From NCBI GenBank assembly GCA_031263265.1, contig JAISGE010000106.1, positions 1 through 19,194 on the forward strand: a DNA stretch of 19,194 nucleotides, written 5' to 3'. The notes under the pieces are model-generated. The model did not search any database. It saw only the letters and a program-made list of their open reading frames with translations, and was not told where the DNA came from. Numbering within the stretch: the first letter of the stretch is position 1; each line of letters starts with the position of its first letter. The stretch is from Treponema sp. (GTDB lineage: Bacteria; Spirochaetota; Spirochaetia; Treponematales; Breznakiellaceae). The position numbers were made by a program, and so were the translations under genes. Shown piece by piece: positions 7,083 to 14,007 of this stretch.

Positions 7083-8315
7083 ATGTTCTACCCTCTTGTA
7101 TGGGTCCTGGTTTTTATAGGATGTACCAGGGATGCCAATCCTCAGGTTGCCGGTCCGATACTTCCCCAAGCGGCTATAGCCGTACCTGAGGCAGAACCGG
7201 TTCAAGGCGCGCAAGCCTACCGGGAACAGGCTGCCCAGATTGCCGCATCCCTGGATGATCGCCTCCTGGCTGCTCAAGTGCTCATGACCGGTATTGACGG
7301 GAAACCTCCGGCATTAAGCGATGACATGAAGACCCTGCTCAAGAACAGTCCTCCAGGGGGAATCATGCTGTTTAAATACAACCTGGACGCGGAAAAAGAG
7401 ACAATCCAGGCATTTCTTGAGTCTTGTTCCGGGTATATTACCGCGGCCTTTCCTCAGCAGGACGAGTTCGCGGGTATCCCTCCTTTCATCGCAGTGGATC
7501 ACGAGGGAGGGGCAGTCCACCGCTTTGGGCCTGGGGTGGGCCGGCTGCCTGAGCCTGCCTGGTTTTGGGAAATCGCTCAAGAGCGTGGAAGGGAGTATGC
7601 CCTCACCGAGCTTGAAGCATCTGCCCGGCGCTCAGGATCGGAGATCCGGGCCTTGGGGATCACTATGAACTTCGCACCGGTAGCGGAAATCCTGGACCAG
7701 GAGAACCGCCTCTTTTTAGAGACCCGTTCATACGGGCCGGATCCGGATTTTACCGAAGCCGCGGTCCAAGCCTTTATCCAGGGTATGGAAGCCGCCGGTA
7801 TTGCCTGTGTGGTGAAACATTTTCCTGGAAATACCGGAACCGATCCCCATATTGGCAGAGCGATCTTTACCGCGGACCAGGAAGCCCTCAAGCGGATGAT
7901 TCAACCCTTTGCCGGGGTGATCCGGAATAAGCAGCCGCCGGCGATCATGGTCTCCCATATCGTGGTCCCTGAGTGGGACCCGGAACGGATCGCCAGCCTT
8001 TCCCCCCGGGTCATCAGGGATTGGCTCAGGAGTAAGCTGGGATTCACCGGCGTGGTCATAGGGGATGATTTTTCCATGGGCGCGGTGGCAGATACCGGTT
8101 TAAGCCCTGAAGCTGCGGTGGTGGAAGCCCTGAATGCCGGGCTTGATATGGTGATGACCTGGCCCCGAAACCTGAGTAAGACCCACAAGGCCATTCTCAC
8201 AGCGCTTCAAGACGGCCGGCTTTCCCGGGAACGGCTCCAGCAAGCCGTGGAACAGATTCTTGCGGAAAAAATTCGGTATGGTGTGATGCAGGAGAAAAAC
8301 AGGGATGAATTATAA
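7083..8315 (+). CDS. nagZ: Glycoside hydrolase family 3 beta-N-acetylhexosaminidase, probable lipoprotein
   Basis: NagZ-type enzymes remove N-acetylglucosamine from muropeptides during peptidoglycan recycling. The 410-aa product has the GH3 landmarks: AVDHEGGAVHRF at 137-148 (family DQEGGRVQRF), KHFPGNTGTDPH at 245-256 with the Asp254/His256 acid-base dyad typical of NagZ, and GDDFSM at 327-332 with the probable nucleophile Asp328. The KHFPG-to-DPH loop is about two residues shorter than in enterobacterial NagZ. The N-terminus is a short hydrophobic segment with a lipobox-like end (FIGC, Cys14), so the enzyme may be membrane-anchored rather than cytoplasmic. The signal lacks basic residues, and no alternative in-frame start was found upstream. 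It overlaps the next gene by 11 nt if that gene starts at 8305. Confidence 0.88.
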   Translation: MFYPLVWVLVFIGCTRDANPQVAGPILPQAAIAVPEAEPVQGAQAYREQAAQIAASLDDRLLAAQVLMTGIDGKPPALSDDMKTLLKNSPPGGIMLFKYNLDAEKETIQAFLESCSGYITAAFPQQDEFAGIPPFIAVDHEGGAVHRFGPGVGRLPEPAWFWEIAQERGREYALTELEASARRSGSEIRALGITMNFAPVAEILDQENRLFLETRSYGPDPDFTEAAVQAFIQGMEAAGIACVVKHFPGNTGTDPHIGRAIFTADQEALKRMIQPFAGVIRNKQPPAIMVSHIVVPEWDPERIASLSPRVIRDWLRSKLGFTGVVIGDDFSMGAVADTGLSPEAAVVEALNAGLDMVMTWPRNLSKTHKAILTALQDGRLSRERLQQAVEQILAEKIRYGVMQEKNRDEL

Positions 8316-9099
8316 GGAAGATAGCATGAATGGAATAGATAATGAGCCAGATGGTGAAAGAGCATCGGGCATTGAAGCAGCACGGATCCTGCATGTGAGC
8401 GATGCATGTATCGTGATAAACAAGATTCCCGGGGAAGCGGTCCAAGGCGCGGACCCAGGGATGACCTGCCTGCCCCGGCTCCTCATGGAACAAATCCCGG
8501 GAACTGCAAAGAGCCACGGCTTTTTCCCCACCGCGGTTAACCGGCTGGATGTTCCGGTTTCCGGGTGCTGCCTCTTTGCCCGGACCCCCCAGGCACTGCG
8601 TTTCTTAAACGCCGAGTTTGCCCAGGGGAACTGTGAAAAACAGTATTGGGGAATCATCGAAAAGCCCCCACTCTCCCTCGTTGTTCCTGAAGCAGGAGAA
8701 CTGGTGCATTGGATTAAAACCGACGTAAAACGGAATAAGAGCATCGCCTACGACGAACCTGGTCCTGCTCGAAAGCAGGGGATACTTCGGTACCGGATTA
8801 CCGGGTATGGTGACCATTACCTGTTCATGGAAATAGCTCTCATAACAGGACGGCATCACCAAATCCGCGCCCAGTTAGCCCGGATGGGGCTGCACCTAAA
8901 GGGCGATCTGAAATACGGCGCTCGCCGGAGCGAAAAATGCGGGGGTATCCGTTTACACGCCTATTCCCTGAGCTTTCCCCATCCTTCTGAAAAAGGAACC
9001 ATGCTGCGCCTCACCGCAAGACCTCCGTTCCAAGACCGACTCTGGGATTTTTTTCTTAACCTTTCTGGTTTGGCCGGCGGAGAGACGCCTGGGGTGTAG
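8305..9099 (+). CDS. RluA-family RNA pseudouridine synthase
   Basis: The enzyme isomerises uridine to pseudouridine in rRNA or tRNA; the target cannot be read from sequence. Of 264 aa, the core has VINKIPGEAV (38-47, family VNKPxGhhVH), NRLDVPVSG (79-87) with catalytic Asp82, KQYWGIIE (112-119, family KxYxAhV) and TGRHHQIRAQLA (181-192) followed by LKGDLKYG (198-205). There is no S4 domain. The usual His of HRLD is Asn79. Two starts are plausible: 8305 with AGGAG 10 nt upstream, and 8326 with AAGGA 7 nt upstream. The longer form overlaps the nagZ-like stop. A perfect 12-bp palindrome covers its stop codon. Confidence 0.87.
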   Translation: MNYKEDSMNGIDNEPDGERASGIEAARILHVSDACIVINKIPGEAVQGADPGMTCLPRLLMEQIPGTAKSHGFFPTAVNRLDVPVSGCCLFARTPQALRFLNAEFAQGNCEKQYWGIIEKPPLSLVVPEAGELVHWIKTDVKRNKSIAYDEPGPARKQGILRYRITGYGDHYLFMEIALITGRHHQIRAQLARMGLHLKGDLKYGARRSEKCGGIRLHAYSLSFPHPSEKGTMLRLTARPPFQDRLWDFFLNLSGLAGGETPGV

Positions 9100-9106
9100 T
9101 ACTACA
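9095..9106. repeat. Perfect 12-bp palindrome TGTAGTACTACA at the rluA-like stop
   Basis: The sequence is its own reverse complement and spans the TAG stop at 9097-9099. It shares the GTAGTA...CTAC arms with the palindrome at 6964-6975, so the two flank the nagZ-rluA-like unit. It has no T-run and is not a standard terminator. Confidence 0.5.
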
Positions 9107-9140
9107 AGGGTTGCCAAAAAATTCTCCCACCCGTGTCCCC

Positions 9141-9169
9141 TTGTTTACCCGGAAGAAATGTACTATTTT
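9141..9169 (+). promoter_or_regulatory. Weak candidate promoter for the patatin-cysE unit
   Basis: TTGTTT (9141-9146) and TATTTT (9164-9169) are separated by 17 nt within the 142-bp gap before the patatin-like gene. Both boxes are poor matches. The region down to 9241 is A-rich, with no other clear signal. Confidence 0.25.
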
Positions 9170-9241
9170 GTATACCAATGAGACCGCTTTTCACGGTAGA
9201 AGAAATAGAAAAAATGAAAAAAAACTAAACATGAATAAAGC

Positions 9242-10156
9242 ATGAGAAAGAACGAAAAACGAGCGTGGGCCTTGGTGCTTTCAGGAGGCGGAGCTAAAGG
9301 GCTTGCCCATCTGGGCATTTTGAAGGCCCTTGCGGAGCGGGGATTCCCGGAGCCTTCCCTGGTGGTAGGGACCTCTATGGGGGCCATTGTCGGAGGGCTT
9401 TATGCCTGCGGTATAAGCCCCCTTGAGCTTATCCAGTTTGTACAAGAAAAATTCGATATTACGGCCTACCTGGATAGTTTTGTATTTAAGTTAAACGGTC
9501 CGGTAGGTAAGTTTTTTCAAACCGGCCAGATGCTGGGAAACTTCACTACGCGGCGGGGAGTTGATTCAGGACAGGGTATCCTCAAACTGCTTGAAGAACT
9601 TACCCAGGGAAAGACCTTTGCAGAAACCAAGATCCCCTTTCGCTGCAACGCGGTAGACCTGGTTTCAGGCAAGGAATTGGTGTTGAGTTCTGGTTCCCTT
9701 GCACGAGCAATGCGGGCATCTATGTCTTTTCCCGCTTTTTTTGAACCCCTGATCCTTGAAGAGGAGGGGGAGGTATCCCGATGTCTTGTCGATGGAGGCT
9801 TGGCAGACAATATGCCGGTGCATATTGCCCGGGAAGAGGGCTTTAAGCGGGTCTTGGCAGTCGATGTGTGTGATTTTAAGCCCGTACCGGTTTCTACCTT
9901 ACAGACCGGACCCCGTATCGTGTACCGGTCTATCGAAGTAGCCCTGCAGGTGATGGGACGAAAGCAAGGGTCCCTGGCGGATCTTACCCTCTATGCCGCG
10001 GATCAGGCGAGTCCCTTTAACTTTTTCAGAAAAAAAGAACTCATTGAACTGGGAGAACTGGTGGTTAAGGAGCAGGAACCTCAGATTCAGGGCTTTTTCT
10101 CCAGTATGCGAAAGCGGATAGCCGGTACGAACAAAGGCAGCCTGCTCAACACGTAG
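9242..10156 (+). CDS. Patatin-like phospholipase (RssA-type)
   Basis: This is a serine-aspartate dyad acyl hydrolase family. The 304-aa protein has the oxyanion loop LSGGGAKGLAHLG (13-25), the nucleophile elbow GTSMG (43-47, Ser45), MSFPAFFEP (161-169), and the dyad Asp184 in LVDGGLADNMPV (183-193). It has no signal peptide and no membrane helix, like bacterial RssA/YchK proteins. The substrate is unknown; lipase or lysophospholipase activity is a family inference. No Shine-Dalgarno is visible before the ATG at 9242. It lies 32 nt before the serine acetyltransferase gene on the same strand and is probably cotranscribed with it. Confidence 0.93.
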   Translation: MRKNEKRAWALVLSGGGAKGLAHLGILKALAERGFPEPSLVVGTSMGAIVGGLYACGISPLELIQFVQEKFDITAYLDSFVFKLNGPVGKFFQTGQMLGNFTTRRGVDSGQGILKLLEELTQGKTFAETKIPFRCNAVDLVSGKELVLSSGSLARAMRASMSFPAFFEPLILEEEGEVSRCLVDGGLADNMPVHIAREEGFKRVLAVDVCDFKPVPVSTLQTGPRIVYRSIEVALQVMGRKQGSLADLTLYAADQASPFNFFRKKELIELGELVVKEQEPQIQGFFSSMRKRIAGTNKGSLLNT

Positions 10157-10188
10157 GGGAAAGAGGGAAAAGATAGAGGAAAGCAACC

Positions 10189-11079
10189 ATGAAGAGACTC
10201 CATAACAGCATCGAAGCATTGATGAACTCATACCGTTCTTATGGCCTGGTGAATCACAGCGGAGGGGTAAATCTTCCCAACCGGGAGAGCATCAAAGACA
10301 TACTCCGGGATTTGGACGAACTCGTCTTCCCAGGGTTTAGGGAGAACGAAGAACTGGATCATGATAACCTGCAGTTGATTACCGCAGAAAAGTCCTACCA
10401 TATTGCCCGGGAACTGGTGGGGGAGGTGGAAAAGAGCATTGTTTTTGCTTCCCGGACCGGTTACCGGGATTTATCCTGCGGCTATGCAGGGTGCCATGCC
10501 GTGGCGGAACTCGTTGTAGACGACTTCTTTGAAGAACTCCCCTATATCCGGGCAGCCTTGGCCCTGGATATGCAAGCAGCCTTTAAGGGAGATCCTGCAG
10601 CCAAGAGCATTGGAGAGGTGATCCTTTCCTACCCTGGTTTTGAGGCCATCACGGTACACCGGCTTGCCCATTTCTTCTGGAACCGGCAGGTACCCCTCAT
10701 CCCCCGGATGATGAGCGAACTGGTTCACGGTCGTACCGGTATTGACATCCACCCGGGGGCAAGCATTGGGGAATCTTTTTTCATTGACCACGGCACCGGG
10801 GTAGTGATTGGGGAAACCACGGTGATCGGTAAGAACGTCAAGGTGTACCAGGGGGTTACCTTGGGCGCGCTCTCGGTCAATAAGGAAAAGGCAAACCAGA
10901 AACGGCATCCCACCATCGAAGATGACGTAACCATTTATTCCGGGGCCACCATCCTGGGCGGTGAAACCGTCATTGGCCAGGGCTGTATCATCGGGGGCAA
11001 CGTGTGGATCACCTCCTCGGTACCGCCTCATACCATGGTCTACACTAAAACCGGTCAAGAGATGATGGGCTTAAGCTGA
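10189..11079 (+). CDS. cysE: Serine O-acetyltransferase (EpsC-type)
   Basis: The enzyme transfers acetyl from acetyl-CoA to L-serine, giving O-acetylserine for cysteine synthesis in the cytoplasm. The 296-aa protein has an N-terminal helical domain (about 1-180) and a left-handed beta-helix of hexapeptide repeats (about 182-280). Catalytic-type residues are visible: Asp186 in GIDIHPGASIG and His201 in IDHGTGVVIGET, with the GVTLG and RHPTIEDDVTIYSGATILGG blocks that follow in the family. The length and long N-terminal domain fit the EpsC-like group. The start has a good Shine-Dalgarno (GAGGAAAG, about 6 nt upstream). No cysK is in the window. Its stop is 11 bp from the stop of the opposing gene. 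Confidence 0.94.
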   Translation: MKRLHNSIEALMNSYRSYGLVNHSGGVNLPNRESIKDILRDLDELVFPGFRENEELDHDNLQLITAEKSYHIARELVGEVEKSIVFASRTGYRDLSCGYAGCHAVAELVVDDFFEELPYIRAALALDMQAAFKGDPAAKSIGEVILSYPGFEAITVHRLAHFFWNRQVPLIPRMMSELVHGRTGIDIHPGASIGESFFIDHGTGVVIGETTVIGKNVKVYQGVTLGALSVNKEKANQKRHPTIEDDVTIYSGATILGGETVIGQGCIIGGNVWITSSVPPHTMVYTKTGQEMMGLS

Positions 11080-11090
11080 GATAGGATGCA

Positions 11091-12404
11091 TCAATGGTTG
11101 ACGACCCTTGCCGCCTGGAAATGATACAGGGAGGGACCTTCCCACCAGTTACGATGATCCGCCCCATTGTCGTGCATACGGTACTGGCCCTCAGCCCAAG
11201 GCGGAACCCGTACCGTCCACCACCCCAGCTTGAGACTGAGGGAGGTATTTGTTTTCCTGGTACCAATGATCGCCCGGTAATGAAAGCCTCCGGTGAAGGA
11301 TTCGATTTTCGGCCACCGCAGAGAAATAAGCGGCAGATTATTACCCCGGATTGAACGGTTAATGCCTCCCCAGGTATGATCCCAATGCACGCCCAGGCTA
11401 TACCGGTCCCCGGTCAGGGTACGGAGCCAGCCGTCAAGGGAGTCCCCTTTAAACCAGTAATACAGCTTAGGGCCTTTGCCCATCCTTGATTCCACCGCCC
11501 TATAATACGCTTGAAGCTGGAATGTATTATTGGCGGTGGGTATGCCGGGATACCCCGACGTGGTTCCCAGCCCCAGCAGGGTAAAGGCGATGACATTCGG
11601 ACCGCAGTAAACCGGATAATCAGCCCAGGTTTCCTTGCAGTACCAGTCATGGAGCAGGTAGGTGTCTGAAGAGGATGGGGCCCCCCCTCGGGTGTGGGTG
11701 TCTCCAAAGGTGGTACGCAGTTCCGCTTCGGACATACCCAGGATGGTGCCGGTTAATTCGTCAACCCCTTCCCAAAAAACCGCCAGTTCCCGCACCTTTT
11801 CCTGCTCTGCGGAACGGTACTGCTGGCGTAGTGCTTCGGTACTTATGCCAACGGTTTCAAGCTGGTCCTGGCTTACGGCCTCAAGAAAATCCACCCCTTT
11901 CATGCTGGAAGGGTAGACCCTGGTATCTTCAGTAGCCACGTCAAGCTCCATGAGCAAGCGTCCGGGATATGCCGTATCCAGCAGTCTTTTTGATCCTTGG
12001 CTTATCGCCCGGGCGTTTTCATCGGCTATGTTATGGGCAAAGGGCAGCACAAATTGAATGGGCATCCCTTCTGCTTTTTCCACCACCCCGGTAATGGCGC
12101 CGATTTCCGTACCATCCCGGAGCACCCGGAACTCATAATACCGGGGGGTATCCCCGTGGTAGATAAGCAGGGGATATTCGGAAAGCCAGGTGTTTTCCCA
12201 CCCATTATCTACCCTGAAATCATCCAATGCATGTAAGGCAAAAAAACGGGCGACTTTCCAATGAACATACTTGCGGTCAAAAGCGATACGTTCCAGGGTT
12301 TCCTGGTCTGGGTAGGGGCTTGGGAAGGTATATCCCCTTATGAATACGAGGCATGACCGCAGTCCTGCGATCCTGCCCGGCGATAAAAGGCTCGTGGTTT
12401 TCAT
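11091..12404 (-). CDS. Unrecognised protein, candidate papain-like cysteine peptidase
   Basis: I do not recognise this 437-aa protein by whole sequence. The second half contains YCGPNVIAFTLLGLG (266-280), resembling the Cys-Gly-Pro nucleophile helix of C39/C10-like peptidases (Cys267), then GGFHYRAIIGTRK (372-384) with a possible catalytic His375, then a polar HDNGADHRNWW (411-421) that could supply Asn/Asp; the order Cys, His, Asn/Asp fits a papain fold. The first half (residues about 45-125, with YYEFRVLRDGTEIGAITGVV at 89-108) could be a pro- or PepSY-like domain. A TGA stop directly precedes the ATG in frame, so it cannot be extended, yet no convincing signal peptide is seen. The product is Trp/Tyr-rich. 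GAGG lies about 9 nt before the ATG. It is divergent from murD. Confidence 0.85.
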   Translation of the reverse strand: MKTTSLLSPGRIAGLRSCLVFIRGYTFPSPYPDQETLERIAFDRKYVHWKVARFFALHALDDFRVDNGWENTWLSEYPLLIYHGDTPRYYEFRVLRDGTEIGAITGVVEKAEGMPIQFVLPFAHNIADENARAISQGSKRLLDTAYPGRLLMELDVATEDTRVYPSSMKGVDFLEAVSQDQLETVGISTEALRQQYRSAEQEKVRELAVFWEGVDELTGTILGMSEAELRTTFGDTHTRGGAPSSSDTYLLHDWYCKETWADYPVYCGPNVIAFTLLGLGTTSGYPGIPTANNTFQLQAYYRAVESRMGKGPKLYYWFKGDSLDGWLRTLTGDRYSLGVHWDHTWGGINRSIRGNNLPLISLRWPKIESFTGGFHYRAIIGTRKTNTSLSLKLGWWTVRVPPWAEGQYRMHDNGADHRNWWEGPSLYHFQAARVVNH

Positions 12405-12471
12405 TCAGGTGGTCCTCTTCACTTACGCTACGCTTTTTTGGCGGCTGAATCTACGGTAATGCTACCCGCAG

Positions 12472-12486
12472 GGGTTAGCGTAACCC
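12472..12486. repeat. Small perfect inverted repeat GGGTTA-GCG-TAACCC upstream of murD
   Basis: A 6-bp perfect stem with a 3-nt loop lies in the 106-bp divergent intergenic region, 25 bp before the murD start and just ahead of the Shine-Dalgarno AAAGGA. It could be an operator, an mRNA hairpin or part of a -35 region. There is no T-run. Confidence 0.5.
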
Positions 12487-12495
12487 TAAAGGAAC

Positions 12496-12504
12496 TGCTA
12501 TGCT
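12496..12504 (+). promoter_or_regulatory. Candidate extended -10 (TGCTATGCT) before murD
   Basis: TGC-TATGCT is identical to the extended -10 at 16121-16129. A start of transcription 6-7 nt downstream would fall at the murD ATG (12511). No good -35 is seen (TTAGCG, 18 nt upstream, is weak). It overlaps the tandem duplication. Confidence 0.3.
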
Positions 12505-12518
12505 TAGGCTATGCTTCG
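12497..12518. repeat. 11-bp tandem duplication across the murD start codon
   Basis: GCTATGCTTAG (12497-12507) is followed at once by GCTATGCTTCG (12508-12518), 10 of 11 bases identical. Each copy holds an ATG. The first ATG (12500) has a well spaced Shine-Dalgarno (AAAGGA at 12488-12493, 6-nt spacer) but reads a 13-codon frame ending at the TAG at 12539-12541. The second ATG (12511) is the one in frame with murD. Confidence 0.85.
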
Positions 12519-14007
12519 TTATGAGCCTCCTCAAGATATAGACAAGTCTGTCCAATCCCCTGCTTCCCCGCACTACCAAGGCATGAAGGTCCTCGTTATG
12601 GGTCTCGGGCTTCATGGAGGCGGATTAGCGTCGGTCCGTTACCTGGCAAGCCGGGGCGCGGAAATCACGGTTACGGATCTCCGGGACGAGAAGACCCTGG
12701 CTCCTTCCCTGGAACAACTCCAGTGCTTCCCGCATATTAGGTATGTACTGGGGTGTCACGACCAAGAGGATTTTAAAAAAGCCGATATGGTCATAAAAAA
12801 TCCCGGGGTCAGACCTGATGCTCCGTTTTTAGCCCTCAGCCGGCGTATAGAAACCGACATTTCCCTTTTTTTGGCCCATTCTCCTGCCCGGCTTATCGCG
12901 GTTACCGGTTCCAAGGGTAAATCCAGTACTGCCTCAGCCCTTCATTGGGCGTTCAAGGCAGCACAAACCCAGGGATTGTTCCTCGGCCATGCGTATCTGG
13001 GAGGCAATATCACCGTGTCCCCCTTGGCTTTTTTAGATGCACTACGCCCTGAAGATACGGTAGTCTTGGAACTCTCAAGCTGGCAGCTTGGGGATCTCCA
13101 GGGCCGGCGGATACAGGTGGGGGATGCAGTGGGAACGCCTCAGGCCCTCCTCAAACCCCGGGCAGCGGTATTTACCGCGCTCTTGCCGGATCACCTGGAT
13201 CGCTACGGTACTATGGATGCCTATATGGGGGATAAACGGATCCTCTACCAAGGGCAAGATTCCCACGACCTAACGGTTGCCGCAGATGATCCTTGGGGCA
13301 GGAGCTTCTTAGCGGAAACCCGGGCTAGGCCCCTTATGTATGCTGAAAAACCCCTGTCGGATGCAGGAGGCTGGTTCGCCACACCCCAAGGCCCTGGTCT
13401 TGCCCGCTTAGGGGGGGAGACGCCGGTGGAAGTGGTTCCCCCTCAGCTCCTCATCCCGGGGTATCATCAGAAGAAAAACCTCCTGGCCGCAGCCCTGGTC
13501 CTCTTGGACCTGGGGCTTCCCCCGGCGTTTATCCGGGATACCCTGGGGAGCTTTCCTGGGATTGAACACCGGCTGGAATTGTTTCATGAAGCAGGGGGGG
13601 TTCACTTCTATAACGATACCACTGCCACCATCCCTGATGCTGCGGCGGCAGCGGTCCGGTCCTTTGATGCGCCTGTAGTGCTGGTAACCGGAGGAACCGA
13701 TAAAAACCTGGACTTTACCCCCCTTGTCAAGGCAGCGGCCCAAGCCAAAGCCGTGATCCTCCTCGCGGGAACCGGTAGCGATAAGCTCAAAGCCCTGCTG
13801 GATGGGCTTGCTTGTTCCTATTATGGCCCCTTTGATTCCCTGGATCAGGCGGTGAGCGCCAGCCTGGAAGCTGCCCGGCCAGGGGATGTGGTGGTTCTTT
13901 CCCCAGGCTGCGCCTCCTTCGGCATGTTCTTACATGAGTTTCACCGGGGCCGCCAATGGAAAGAGGCGGTATGCCGCCTCGCAGGGAAGGGGAACCGCAA
14001 TGGATAG
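12511..14007 (+). CDS. murD: UDP-N-acetylmuramoyl-L-alanine--D-glutamate ligase
   Basis: MurD adds D-glutamate to UDP-MurNAc-L-Ala in cytoplasmic peptidoglycan precursor synthesis. The 498-aa protein has the N-terminal Rossmann domain (VLVMGLGLHGGGLASVRYL, 27-45), a P-loop GSKGKSST at 133-140 (family usually GTNGKST/T), ELSSWQL (187-193), DHLDRYG (227-233) and Lys242 at the position of the carbamylated lysine. The C-terminal domain has HRLE (353-356), YNDTTATIPDA (367-377; NDSKAT in E. coli) and LSPGCASFG (463-471). The E. coli UDP-binding Lys of NDSKAT is Thr here. An in-frame TAG at 12505 blocks a longer start. The next in-frame ATG (12583) would start at the Rossmann strand itself. It overlaps the ligase gene downstream by 8 nt. 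Confidence 0.93.
   Translation: MLRYEPPQDIDKSVQSPASPHYQGMKVLVMGLGLHGGGLASVRYLASRGAEITVTDLRDEKTLAPSLEQLQCFPHIRYVLGCHDQEDFKKADMVIKNPGVRPDAPFLALSRRIETDISLFLAHSPARLIAVTGSKGKSSTASALHWAFKAAQTQGLFLGHAYLGGNITVSPLAFLDALRPEDTVVLELSSWQLGDLQGRRIQVGDAVGTPQALLKPRAAVFTALLPDHLDRYGTMDAYMGDKRILYQGQDSHDLTVAADDPWGRSFLAETRARPLMYAEKPLSDAGGWFATPQGPGLARLGGETPVEVVPPQLLIPGYHQKKNLLAAALVLLDLGLPPAFIRDTLGSFPGIEHRLELFHEAGGVHFYNDTTATIPDAAAAAVRSFDAPVVLVTGGTDKNLDFTPLVKAAAQAKAVILLAGTGSDKLKALLDGLACSYYGPFDSLDQAVSASLEAARPGDVVVLSPGCASFGMFLHEFHRGRQWKEAVCRLAGKGNRNG

Noticed and set aside
9104..9144. Stem ACAAGGG/CCCTTGT after the rluA-like gene as a terminator.
   Set aside because: The loop is 27 nt and there is no T-run after the stem, so a standard intrinsic terminator is unlikely.
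9178..9228. 16-codon open frame (MRPLFTVEEIEKMKKN) ahead of the patatin gene.
   Set aside because: It is very short, in A-rich DNA, with no Shine-Dalgarno. It could be a leader peptide but nothing supports translation.
13886..13999. Earlier in-frame start for the EF-P ligase inside murD, adding 38 residues.
   Set aside because: The extra residues overlap conserved murD sequence in another frame and lack class II ligase homology, and the ATG at 14000 has a good Shine-Dalgarno.
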